Source: Palsa-1447 sp964414785 (GTDB lineage: Bacteria; Verrucomicrobiota; Verrucomicrobiia; Opitutales; Opitutaceae). Taken from it: a stretch of DNA of 64,000 nucleotides. Of this stretch, positions 24,743 to 33,113 are shown piece after piece (position 1 is the stretch's first letter; each line of letters opens with the position of its first letter). Both the position numbers and the translations under genes were made by a program. The stretch spans positions 107,379 through 171,378 of the forward strand of contig CAYPXZ010000002.1 of the NCBI GenBank assembly GCA_964414785.1, written 5' to 3'. A model generated the notes under the pieces. That model was not told the DNA's origin. It saw only the letters and a program-made list of their open reading frames with translations, and made no database searches.

Positions 24743-26473
24743 ATGCAGACCACGACCGCCGCGGGATTGCTCCGCCTCCTTCTCCTTGCGGCCGCCGCGT
24801 GGCCCGCGGCCCTCGGCGCACAGATCGAGAGCGCGACGCGCATCACCGCAAAGCCGGAGCGCTACGGCCCGACGGACTATGTCGTGATGCTCAAGGCGCC
24901 GTGGCAGAACCCCTACCGCTCGGGCGAGGTCGCGCTCGACCTCGAGCTCGTGGCCCCGTCGGGCCGCAGGATCACGGTGCCCGGCTACTATGACCGCGGG
25001 GAGCCCGGGAAGTCCTCGGTGTGGCGCGTCCGCTACGCGCCGGGCGAGGAGGGCGAGTACCGGGGCGGGCTCGCCCTCACCCTGTCCGGCCGGCACCAGG
25101 ACCCGGTGCCCGTCTCCTTCGTCGTGGCGCCCTCCCGGGCGAAGGGGTTCCTCCACGCGGCGGGACCCTGGCTCCTGCGATTTGACAACGGCGAGCCCTT
25201 CCGCGGCATCGGCGAGAACCTCTGCTGGGAGGCGCGCTCCTCCGACGACTCCCGCTACTTCAAGGAGCTCCATGAGAATCCCCGGTTCAACTACGAGTAC
25301 CTGCTGGGGCGCCTCTCCGGGAACGGGGGAAACTTCTTCCGCACGTGGATGTGCCCGTGGAACCTGCCGCTCGAGTGGCACCACGTCGTGGACACCTCGC
25401 GCTACACGGACGACGCCCGGCCGCTGAACGCCTCGGGGATCCAAAGGATGGACCAGCTGGTCGACCTGGCGGCGGCGACCGACACCTACTTCATGCTCAC
25501 TCTCGACATGCACGGGGAGCTGCTGGGCAACCTCTGGAACCTGAACAGCTACAACGCCCGAAACGGCGGCCCCGCCGCAACGCCCGCGCAGTTCTTCACC
25601 GACCCCGGGGCGCGCGCCCAGTACAGGGACAGGCTTCGCTACCTCGTGGCCCGCTGGGGCTGGAGCCCCCACCTCGCCGTCTGGGAATTCTTCAACGAGA
25701 TCGACAACGCGATGTACGGGCAGAAGCCCGACCGGATCCCGGATGAGGTCATCGTCGGCTGGCACAAGGAGATGAGCGCCTACCTGAAGGCGATCGACCC
25801 CTACGGCCGGCCGGTCACGACGAGCATTTCCCACCGGGAGGTTGCGGGCCTGAACCAGGTCCCGGGCATCGACCTGAACCAAAAACACATCTACCGGAAC
25901 ACGCCGTCCATCCCCGAGGTCCTCCGGCGCCAGGTCCGGGCCGAGGGCAAGCCCTACGCCATCGGCGAATTCGGCTATGAGTGGGACTGGAGCAAGAACT
26001 TCAATGACTTCGCGCCGGAGATGGACCGCGACTTCAGGCTGGGCCTCTGGCTGGGGCTCTTCTCCCCCACCCCCATTCTTCCCATGAGCTGGTGGTGGGA
26101 ATTCTTCGACGAGCGCAACCTCACGCCGAACTTCGCCCGCGTTCGCGCCGTGAGCGATCGGATGCTCTCGGCGGGCGGCGGCGAATTCCGCGAGGAGGCG
26201 TGCGGCTGGACGGGGCCGGCTATCCCCGTCTACGGCGTCCGGTGCGGGCGCACCCTCTTTATCCTGGTGGCAAACCCGTCCGCGACCGAGGCAGCCGGCG
26301 ACCTGAAGCTTCCAACCGGCTCGCAAGGGTCAAGGAACCTCAGGGTTTACGACACGGAGAAGGACGACCTCAATTCCGGCGGCTCGGCCGCCACGTACCG
26401 GTCGGGATCGGTGCCCCTGGCAGTCGCACCCGGCCGGTGCCTGGTGCTTGTCGCAGACGACCCGGCGTCCTGA
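24743..26473 (+). CDS. Secreted DUF5060-type GH5-like clan GH-A hydrolase
   Basis: A 576-residue protein with a signal peptide (LLRLLLLAAAAWPAALGAQ). An N-terminal beta-sandwich of DUF5060 type (YVVMLKAPWQNPYRSGEVALD) precedes a TIM barrel. The acid/base Glu is in LAVWEFFNEIDN and the nucleophile Glu in YAIGEFGYEW. FRTWMCPWNLPLEWH and MLTLDMHGELL are typical barrel strands. The family includes endo-glycanases and some beta-glycosidases; the substrate is not readable. ATG 24743 is chosen because it starts the signal peptide; the upstream frame is Pro/Arg-rich. Confidence 0.82.
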   Translation: MQTTTAAGLLRLLLLAAAAWPAALGAQIESATRITAKPERYGPTDYVVMLKAPWQNPYRSGEVALDLELVAPSGRRITVPGYYDRGEPGKSSVWRVRYAPGEEGEYRGGLALTLSGRHQDPVPVSFVVAPSRAKGFLHAAGPWLLRFDNGEPFRGIGENLCWEARSSDDSRYFKELHENPRFNYEYLLGRLSGNGGNFFRTWMCPWNLPLEWHHVVDTSRYTDDARPLNASGIQRMDQLVDLAAATDTYFMLTLDMHGELLGNLWNLNSYNARNGGPAATPAQFFTDPGARAQYRDRLRYLVARWGWSPHLAVWEFFNEIDNAMYGQKPDRIPDEVIVGWHKEMSAYLKAIDPYGRPVTTSISHREVAGLNQVPGIDLNQKHIYRNTPSIPEVLRRQVRAEGKPYAIGEFGYEWDWSKNFNDFAPEMDRDFRLGLWLGLFSPTPILPMSWWWEFFDERNLTPNFARVRAVSDRMLSAGGGEFREEACGWTGPAIPVYGVRCGRTLFILVANPSATEAAGDLKLPTGSQGSRNLRVYDTEKDDLNSGGSAATYRSGSVPLAVAPGRCLVLVADDPAS

Positions 26474-26697
26474 CCCCCAAGGCCGGCCTCGATGCTGACC
26501 GCATGGGGGAACTTCCGGGCGATGATGGGTGTGCTCATGTCGTTCGTGGGTTGGGGGAAGCGCATCCCGGCGGCGTGGCCTGCGCGAGCCCGGCCTAAGC
26601 CGGGTCCCCCGGGCGTGGCAAAATGGCACAACAAGATCGGCATATATATTGTCAATAAACGCCGAGGCTCTGAGGCCCGGTTGGGGTAGCGTGGGAC

Positions 26698-28440
26698 ATG
26701 GCATCCATGGATCCCTCGACTCTACCCCCGTCCCCCGAGCAGACTGCCGTGGCTTCGCCCCCGGGGGCCGGTCCCCGCCCGTCGAACCTTTCCGCCATGG
26801 GGGACAAGCTAAAGCCCCTGAAGAAGGAGAAGGCCCTCCTGACCGACCCGCTCCTCAACAAGGGAACGGCGTTCACGGAGGCCGAGCGCGACACGCTGGG
26901 ACTTCGCGGCCTCCTGCCGCCGCGGGTCTTCTCGCTCGAGGAGCAGGTCCAGCGCACGCTGGCGGCCCTCAGGCGCAAGACGGACCCGATCGAGAAGTAC
27001 ATCTACCTCGTCAACCTCCAGAACCGCAACGAGGTGCTCTTCTACCGGCTCGTCATGGAACACCTGGAGGAGATCATCCCCCTTATCTACACGCCGACGG
27101 TCGGCGAGGCCTGCATCCACTACGGCGAGATCTTCCGCCGGGCGCGCGGACTCTTCATCAGCCGGCACGACCGCGGGCGGATCGCGGAGATCCTGCGCAA
27201 CTGGCCGCGCCTCGGGGCGCGCCTGATCGTGGTCACGGACGGCGAGCGGATCCTCGGCCTGGGCGACCTCGGGGCCCTCGGCATGGGAATACCGATCGGG
27301 AAACTCTCTCTCTACTCGTCCTGCGCGGGGGTGCACCCCTACTACACCCTTCCCATCACCCTCGACGTCGGCACCGACACGAAGGCCCTCCACACCGACC
27401 CCTCCTACATCGGGGTCCAGGAGCCCCGCCTGCGCGGGCCGGAGTACGACTCCCTCCTGGAGGAATTCGTCGCCGCGGTGAAGGAGGTCTTCCCGAAGGC
27501 GCTGCTTCAGTGGGAGGACTTCGGGAACACGACCGCGTTCAAGCTCCTGGAGCGCTACCGCACGCGGCTGCCGAGCTTCAACGACGACATCCAGGGCACG
27601 GCCTCGGTGGCCCTAGCGGGCCTGATCGCCGCGCTCCGGCTGACGGGCGGCGCCCTGCGCGAACAGCGCCTCCTCTTTCTCGGCGCCGGGGAGGCGGGAA
27701 CCGGCATTGCAGGCCTCTTTGTCGCCGCCGCCAAGGCGGAGGGCCTGGACGAGGAGCAGGCTCGCAGGCTCTGCTGGTTCGTCGACTCGAAGGGTCTGGT
27801 CGTAAAGGGCCGCGGCGACACGCTCGCGGCGCACAAGCAGCCCTACGCCCATGAGCATGCTCCGATCGCGACCCTCGCCGACGCGGTGAGGCAGCTCAAG
27901 CCCACGGTGCTGATCGGCGTGTCGGCCGTCCCCTCCACGTTCACCCGCGAGGTGGTCGAGGCGATGGCCGCCCAGAACGCTCGCCCGATCATCTTCGCGC
28001 TCTCAAACCCGACTTCCAAGGCGGAGTGCACGGCCGAGCAGGCCTACACCTGGTCGGGCGGCCGCGCCATCTTCGCCAGCGGGAGCGCCTTCCCGCCGTT
28101 CGAGTTCGAGGGCCGCCGGCTTGTCCCGGGCCAGGGCAACAATGTCTACATCTTCCCGGGCGTGGGCCTTGGCGCGCTCGTCACCGAGGCCATCGAGGTG
28201 ACCGACGCCATGTTCCTCGCGGCCGCGACGACGCTGGCCTCGCTCGTGCGCCCCGAGGACCTGGCCGAGGGCCGCGTCTATCCCCCGCTCAGCACGATCC
28301 GGGAGGTCTCGCTCGAGATCGCCTCCGCGGTTGCGAAGGTCGCGCACGACTCGGGTGTGGCCCGGGTGCGCCGGCCGAAGAACCTCAAGAAGGACATCCG
28401 AAAGCGCATGTTCCAGCCGGTCTACCGGGACTACGCCTGA
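26698..28440 (+). CDS. NAD-dependent malic enzyme
   Basis: A 580-residue enzyme, close to the SfcA/MaeA length. The malate-site Tyr lies in PLIYTPTVGEAC, the catalytic Lys region in ALLQWEDFGN, the divalent-metal Asp residues in SFNDDIQGTASV, and the dinucleotide Rossmann motif in LLFLGAGEAGTGIAGLF. It decarboxylates L-malate to pyruvate and CO2 with NAD+. The N-terminal 35 residues are Pro/Ser-rich and variable, so the methionine at residue 34 is an alternative start. An A/T-rich block (TATATATTGTCAATAAA) about 40-60 bp upstream may be the promoter. Confidence 0.94.
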   Translation: MASMDPSTLPPSPEQTAVASPPGAGPRPSNLSAMGDKLKPLKKEKALLTDPLLNKGTAFTEAERDTLGLRGLLPPRVFSLEEQVQRTLAALRRKTDPIEKYIYLVNLQNRNEVLFYRLVMEHLEEIIPLIYTPTVGEACIHYGEIFRRARGLFISRHDRGRIAEILRNWPRLGARLIVVTDGERILGLGDLGALGMGIPIGKLSLYSSCAGVHPYYTLPITLDVGTDTKALHTDPSYIGVQEPRLRGPEYDSLLEEFVAAVKEVFPKALLQWEDFGNTTAFKLLERYRTRLPSFNDDIQGTASVALAGLIAALRLTGGALREQRLLFLGAGEAGTGIAGLFVAAAKAEGLDEEQARRLCWFVDSKGLVVKGRGDTLAAHKQPYAHEHAPIATLADAVRQLKPTVLIGVSAVPSTFTREVVEAMAAQNARPIIFALSNPTSKAECTAEQAYTWSGGRAIFASGSAFPPFEFEGRRLVPGQGNNVYIFPGVGLGALVTEAIEVTDAMFLAAATTLASLVRPEDLAEGRVYPPLSTIREVSLEIASAVAKVAHDSGVARVRRPKNLKKDIRKRMFQPVYRDYA

Positions 28441-28459
28441 GGAACCCGCGGCCGGCAGG

Positions 28460-30235
28460 TCACGAACGCCCGGCCTCGAGGGCGGGCGGGACGCGCAGTC
28501 CCCTCGCCGCATAGAGCGCCCTCAGCCTCGACGCGAGGAAGGCGCTTCGGCCGCGCTCGTTCGCCCGCGCACTCCCGCGGAAGACGAGCCAGTCGTGGAC
28601 GGCGCCCATCCTCCCCGTCTCGGCGAGGATGACGCCGCGGTTGAACCGCGCATCGGCGTAATCCGGGCATAGGGCCAGGGCCTCGTCCAGGTGCGCAAGG
28701 GCGTCCTCGATCCGTCCCTCCCGGACCTGCCGCTGCGCGATGTCGAGCTGCACGACGGCCCACGGCGCCGCGGGCCACTCCTGGAGCGGGCGGGCGGCAA
28801 CCTCGGCCGTGAGCGGGTTCGCCGGCGCCATCTCCTTCCAGACGAGGACGACGCCCTCGGTGTCGGGCGCCCGCTGGAGCTCCTCCCAGGCCCTTGCTCG
28901 CCCCTCGCGGACGTCGCCCCCCAGGAACTGCAGGAGGGCGAGCCTTGAGACTGTGATCTCGCGGACGGCGTCCAGCCTCGTGGTGTCCACGACGGACGCC
29001 AGGTAGGCGCGGGTGCTCCGCCAGACCCGGGCCTCCCGCGCGGCGGCAAGGGAAAGGGCGCCGGCAGCCGCGAGGCAGGCCGCCCAGGCGGCCGCCCTGA
29101 GGGGCGCCCGGACCCGCAGGAGCGCGAACGCCAGGATGGCCGCAAACGCGCAGGCCGGAAGATAGGTGTAGCGGTTCGCCACCGTGTGCGGGTGCTCCAT
29201 GAGCCCGAGGTTTGGGACGAGAAGCAGCAGGTACGCCGCCCACCCGAGCGCGACAAAGGGGGCGCGGCGGCGCAGCGCCCACGCGCCGAGGCTCAATGCA
29301 GCGATGAGCGCGGCCCAGAACCACCACGAACCCCCGTGGGGATCGAGGTCGAAGATGATCGTGTCCGGGATCCTCGGGATCGAGGGCGGCCAGAGCGACT
29401 TCACGACGTAGACCGCATAGACATAGAGGGCCTGCAGGATCCTCTGAAGGGGCCCGAACTCCCGGATGGTCCCGGGCAGCAGGTAGGACGTCACCGTGAA
29501 GCGGGCCACGATGTTCAAGGCCACCGAGCCCGCGGCGACCAAGCTCCACGCCGCGAAGCCGGCCAGCATCCCCTTCTTGGGCCGGCCGCCCGTCCAGGCT
29601 AGGTCCAGGATGAGGAGGGCCGGCGGCAGGAAGAGCGCGACCGGATAGGTGAGGACCGAAGCCGCGTAGGCCATGAAGCCCAGGGCGAGCCAGCCCGCGC
29701 AGGGCGCGCCGCGGGCCCGGGCCTCGTGCTCGGAGAGCCTCGCGTGGACGGCCAGGAGCGCGAAGAAGAGCGCCTGCGAATAGAGCAGGCCCGAGCAGGT
29801 CGCCACGGATTCGGTCCTTAGGGGATGGACGGCCCAGAGAAGGGCCGCCGCGCCGGCGGCGAGGAGGCGGTCCCCCTCGGGTTCCCCCGGCGAGAAGCGG
29901 CCGAGCAGGCGCGCAACCAGCAGGAACAGCAGCCACGCGCAAAGCCCGTGGAGGGCCAGGTTCGCGATATGGTAGCCGGCCGGGTCGAGCCCCGAGAGGA
30001 CGTAGACGACCGAGAACCCGAGCCAGCCGAGGGGCATGTAGCGGTGGACGTAGTCGAGGTTCGTGAACATCCAGCGGATCGAATGCACGCCCGGCGCGGA
30101 GAGGTGGGGGTTGAAGAAGATGTTCGTGTCGTCGTCCACCAGGGGAAGCGCCCCGAAGGCCGGGACCTGCCTGAAGGTCCACGCCGTTGCGCAGAGAAGG
30201 AGAAGCACGACCAGGGCCCGCAGCCTCGCGCTCAT
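28460..30235 (-). CDS. TMTC-like membrane protein with short TPR tail
   Basis: A 591-residue protein with about 9-11 transmembrane helices and a soluble C-terminal part. The first periplasmic loop carries LPLVDDDTNIFFNPH, the acidic triad seen in the TMTC / GT-C-like family, and AVHPLRTESVATCSGLLYSQAL matches the conserved helix of the same group. The tail (DIAQRQVREGRIEDALAHLDEALALCPDYADARFNRGVIL) is one to two TPR units. The function in bacteria is unproved; a role in glycan or protein glycosylation is inferred from the family. A paralogue lies at 40436. Confidence 0.75.
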   Translation of the reverse strand: MSARLRALVVLLLLCATAWTFRQVPAFGALPLVDDDTNIFFNPHLSAPGVHSIRWMFTNLDYVHRYMPLGWLGFSVVYVLSGLDPAGYHIANLALHGLCAWLLFLLVARLLGRFSPGEPEGDRLLAAGAAALLWAVHPLRTESVATCSGLLYSQALFFALLAVHARLSEHEARARGAPCAGWLALGFMAYAASVLTYPVALFLPPALLILDLAWTGGRPKKGMLAGFAAWSLVAAGSVALNIVARFTVTSYLLPGTIREFGPLQRILQALYVYAVYVVKSLWPPSIPRIPDTIIFDLDPHGGSWWFWAALIAALSLGAWALRRRAPFVALGWAAYLLLLVPNLGLMEHPHTVANRYTYLPACAFAAILAFALLRVRAPLRAAAWAACLAAAGALSLAAAREARVWRSTRAYLASVVDTTRLDAVREITVSRLALLQFLGGDVREGRARAWEELQRAPDTEGVVLVWKEMAPANPLTAEVAARPLQEWPAAPWAVVQLDIAQRQVREGRIEDALAHLDEALALCPDYADARFNRGVILAETGRMGAVHDWLVFRGSARANERGRSAFLASRLRALYAARGLRVPPALEAGRS

Positions 30236-30409
30236 TTCTTGTGTATGCGGGGCGCCCGAAGGTCCCGCGGAGTCTGTCGGCCGGCTGTCATCGGTCCGCC
30301 ATCATGTGCAGAGCTTTCGGCGCAGATAAAGCCCCATCCGGGACGGGCCTCAGGAAAACACCGGATCGGCCTTTCCTTTGACGCGTTTAGGGAATACGCT
30401 GCGGGACTC

Positions 30410-31894
30410 GTGAACGTGTTACTGGTCTATCCCGAGTTCCCGGAGACCTTCTGGGGCTTCAAGCATGCGTTGAAATTCGTCTGGAAGCGGGCCTCGCTCC
30501 CCCCTCTTGGCCTGCTGACCATCGCCTCGATGCTCCCGCCGGAATGGACCCAGCGGCTCGTCGACATGAACGTCCAGCCGCTCAAGGACTCGGACCTGAA
30601 GTGGGCCGACCTGGTCCTCGTGAGCGCGATGATCGCCCAGCGCGAATCCGCGCAGGGGGTCATCGACCGCAGCCGGGCCGCGGGCAAGACCGTCATCGCC
30701 GGGGGCCCGCTCTTCACGAGCGAGCACGAGCAGTTCCCCGGGGTGGACCATTTCGTCCTCAACGAGGCCGAGATCACGCTGCCCCCCTTCCTCGCGGACC
30801 TTAAGGCGGGGGCCGCAAAGCGCGTCTATGCGACGAAGGAGTACGCCGACATGCATACGACCCCGGTCCCGCGCTGGGGGCTCGCCCGCCTGAGCCGCTA
30901 CGCATCGATGAGCGTGCAGTACTCCCGCGGCTGCCCGTTCGAGTGCGAGTTCTGCGACGTCACGGCCAAGTTCGGCCACCGACCGCGCACGAAGACCTCG
31001 GGACAGGTCATCGCGGAGCTCGACGCCCTCGTCGCGAGCGGCTGGCGCGGCCCGGTGTTCTTCGTCGACGACAACCTGATCGGCAACAAGCGCACGCTCA
31101 CGACCGACCTGCTCCCGGCGCTCGTGAAGTGGCAGCGCTCGCGCCGCAGCGGCGTCCCCTTCTACACCGAGGCGTCGATCAACCTGGCGGACGACGAGGC
31201 GCTCATGCGCCTCATGGCCGAGGCCGGGTTTGACACGGTGTTCGTCGGGATCGAGACGCCCGACGCGACGGCGCTCGCCGAGTGCAACAAGCGCCAGAAC
31301 CAGAGCCGCGACCTGGTCGCCGACGTGAAGCGGATGCAGCGGGCGGGCCTGCAGGTGCAGGGCGGGTTCATCGTAGGGTTCGACAGCGACGCACCGAGCA
31401 TCTTCCAGAGGCAGGTGGAGTTCATCCAGAAGAGCGGCATCGTGACCGCGATGGTCGGGCTCCTGAACGCCCTGCCCGACACGAAGCTCCACGCCCGCCT
31501 CAAGGGCGAGGGCCGGCTCATGGGCGACTCGAGCGGCAACAACGTGGACGGGACGATGAACTTCTCGCCGCGCATGTCCCCGAAGCTCCTGATCGAGGGC
31601 TACCGGGACATCCTTCGGCGCATCTACTCCCCGAAGCTCTACTACCAGCGGATCCGCACGTTCCTGCGCGAGTACAAGCGGCCTAGGGTGACGGCGCCGC
31701 TGAGCTGGCGCCACGTCCTGGCGCTGTCGCTCTCCAGCGTGAAGCTGGGCGTCCTGGGCCGAGAGCGCTTCCAGTACTGGAGGCTGGTCGCGTGGACCGT
31801 CTTCCACCGGCCGACGCAGCTGCAGCTCGCCATCACGCTCTCGATCTACGGCTACCACTTCACCAAGTGCTGCGAGTCGATGGGGATCAACTGA
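30410..31894 (+). CDS. B12-binding-domain radical SAM protein
   Basis: About 494 residues. Residues 1-150 resemble a cobalamin-binding Rossmann domain (VNVLLVYPEFPETFWGFKHAL, AGKTVIAGGPLFTSEHEQFPGVDHFVLNEAE). The radical SAM cluster motif is SRGCPFECEFCDV (CxxxCxxC). FFVDDNLIGNK and TVFVGIETPDATALAECNK are the following SAM strands. A C-terminal helical domain of the DUF4070 kind (SPKLYYQRIRTFLREYK) ends the protein. This architecture fits hopanoid or lipid-modifying methyltransferase-like enzymes such as the HpnP/HpnR relatives, but the substrate is not assigned. GTG 30410 is the likely start; the open frame continues far upstream without family similarity. Confidence 0.85.
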   Translation: MNVLLVYPEFPETFWGFKHALKFVWKRASLPPLGLLTIASMLPPEWTQRLVDMNVQPLKDSDLKWADLVLVSAMIAQRESAQGVIDRSRAAGKTVIAGGPLFTSEHEQFPGVDHFVLNEAEITLPPFLADLKAGAAKRVYATKEYADMHTTPVPRWGLARLSRYASMSVQYSRGCPFECEFCDVTAKFGHRPRTKTSGQVIAELDALVASGWRGPVFFVDDNLIGNKRTLTTDLLPALVKWQRSRRSGVPFYTEASINLADDEALMRLMAEAGFDTVFVGIETPDATALAECNKRQNQSRDLVADVKRMQRAGLQVQGGFIVGFDSDAPSIFQRQVEFIQKSGIVTAMVGLLNALPDTKLHARLKGEGRLMGDSSGNNVDGTMNFSPRMSPKLLIEGYRDILRRIYSPKLYYQRIRTFLREYKRPRVTAPLSWRHVLALSLSSVKLGVLGRERFQYWRLVAWTVFHRPTQLQLAITLSIYGYHFTKCCESMGIN

Positions 31895-31999
31895 CGGGAC
31901 CCGGGATCCCGCAGCCGGGCCCAAAGGATTGCCCCGGGCACCCGCGGGGCGCACGATCCTGGCCCGTTCCCCGCGCAGCGCACCTAGCCCCGAACCCCC

Positions 32000-33100
32000 A
32001 TGCCCACGAACCCTGACCTCACCCGCCGCGAATTCATCTCAACGGCCGGCGCCGCCGCCATCGCCGCCGCGCTGCCCTCCGTCCTAAGGGCCCAGACGGG
32101 CGGAGTGATCACCCTCGCGCTGGTCGGGGCGGCGCACATCCACACCCCGAGCTACATCAAGGTCCTCAAGTCGAGCCCCGGCGTCACCGTGAAGTCCGTC
32201 TGGGACCACGACCCGGCCCGGGCGGCGAAGGCCGCGGCCGAGCTCGGGGCCCGGGTCGTCGCCGACCCGGGGGACATCTGGTCCGACCCGCAGGTCGCGG
32301 CGGTCGTCATCTGCTCCGAGACCAACCGCCACCACGACCTCGTGATGGCCGCGGCAGGGGCGGGCAAGCACATGTTCGTCGAGAAGCCCATGGGCATCAC
32401 GGGGGCGGAGAGCCTGGAGATGGCCGCCGCGATAGCGCAGGCGCGGCTCATCTTCACGACCGGCTACTTCATGCGGACGGACCCCAAGCACATCTTCCTG
32501 AGGCAGGAGATCGCCAAGGGGCATTTCGGGACGATCACGCGCGTGCGCGGATCGAACTGCCACAACGGCTCCCTCGGCCGGTGGTTTGACACCGACTACC
32601 GCTGGATGGCCGACCCGAAGATCTCGGGCGTCGGCGCCTTCGGGGACCTGGGCACCCACAAGCTGGACATCCTGATGTGGATCCTGGACAACCCGCAGTC
32701 CGTGGCAGCCGTGATAAAGCCCGTGACGGGCAACTACGGCGACTGCGACGAGACCGGGGAGGCCCTGATCAAGTTCGGGAACGGGACCATCGGGACCCTC
32801 GCCGCCGGCTGGGTCGACATCGAGGACCCGGTGAAGCTTCTCATCAGCGGCACCGAGGGCCACGCCGTGGTCATCAACGACCACCTCCATTATAATAGCG
32901 CGAAGGCCGGGGCGAAGAGCAACGAGCCCTACCTCGACCTCCCGCCTGCCCCGATGCCTCCCATGAACCAGTTCCTCGCGGCGCTCGCGGGTTCCCGCGA
33001 CCAGCCGCTCGTGAGCCCCGTGGAGGCGGCGGCGCGCGTCGTGGTCATGGAGGCCATGTACAGGGCCTCCCGCGAGGGCGCCTGGGTGAAGGTCGGCTGA
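32000..33100 (+). CDS. Tat-exported Gfo/Idh/MocA-family oxidoreductase
   Basis: A 366-residue NAD(P)-dependent sugar oxidoreductase. Residues 1-31 are a Tat signal (LTRREFISTAGAAAIAAALP). The Rossmann fold begins ITLALVGAAHIHTPSYIKVL, in which the usual GxGxxG is altered to GAAHIH. The catalytic Lys is in HMFVEKPMG. The C-terminal alpha/beta domain has GVGAFGDLGTHKLDILMWIL. The altered glycine motif and Tat export suggest a tightly bound nucleotide, as in glucose-fructose oxidoreductase-like members. It converges with the cassette at 33114, with 13 bp between the stops. Confidence 0.9.
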   Translation: MPTNPDLTRREFISTAGAAAIAAALPSVLRAQTGGVITLALVGAAHIHTPSYIKVLKSSPGVTVKSVWDHDPARAAKAAAELGARVVADPGDIWSDPQVAAVVICSETNRHHDLVMAAAGAGKHMFVEKPMGITGAESLEMAAAIAQARLIFTTGYFMRTDPKHIFLRQEIAKGHFGTITRVRGSNCHNGSLGRWFDTDYRWMADPKISGVGAFGDLGTHKLDILMWILDNPQSVAAVIKPVTGNYGDCDETGEALIKFGNGTIGTLAAGWVDIEDPVKLLISGTEGHAVVINDHLHYNSAKAGAKSNEPYLDLPPAPMPPMNQFLAALAGSRDQPLVSPVEAAARVVVMEAMYRASREGAWVKVG

Positions 33101-33113
33101 GGCCCCCTGCGGG

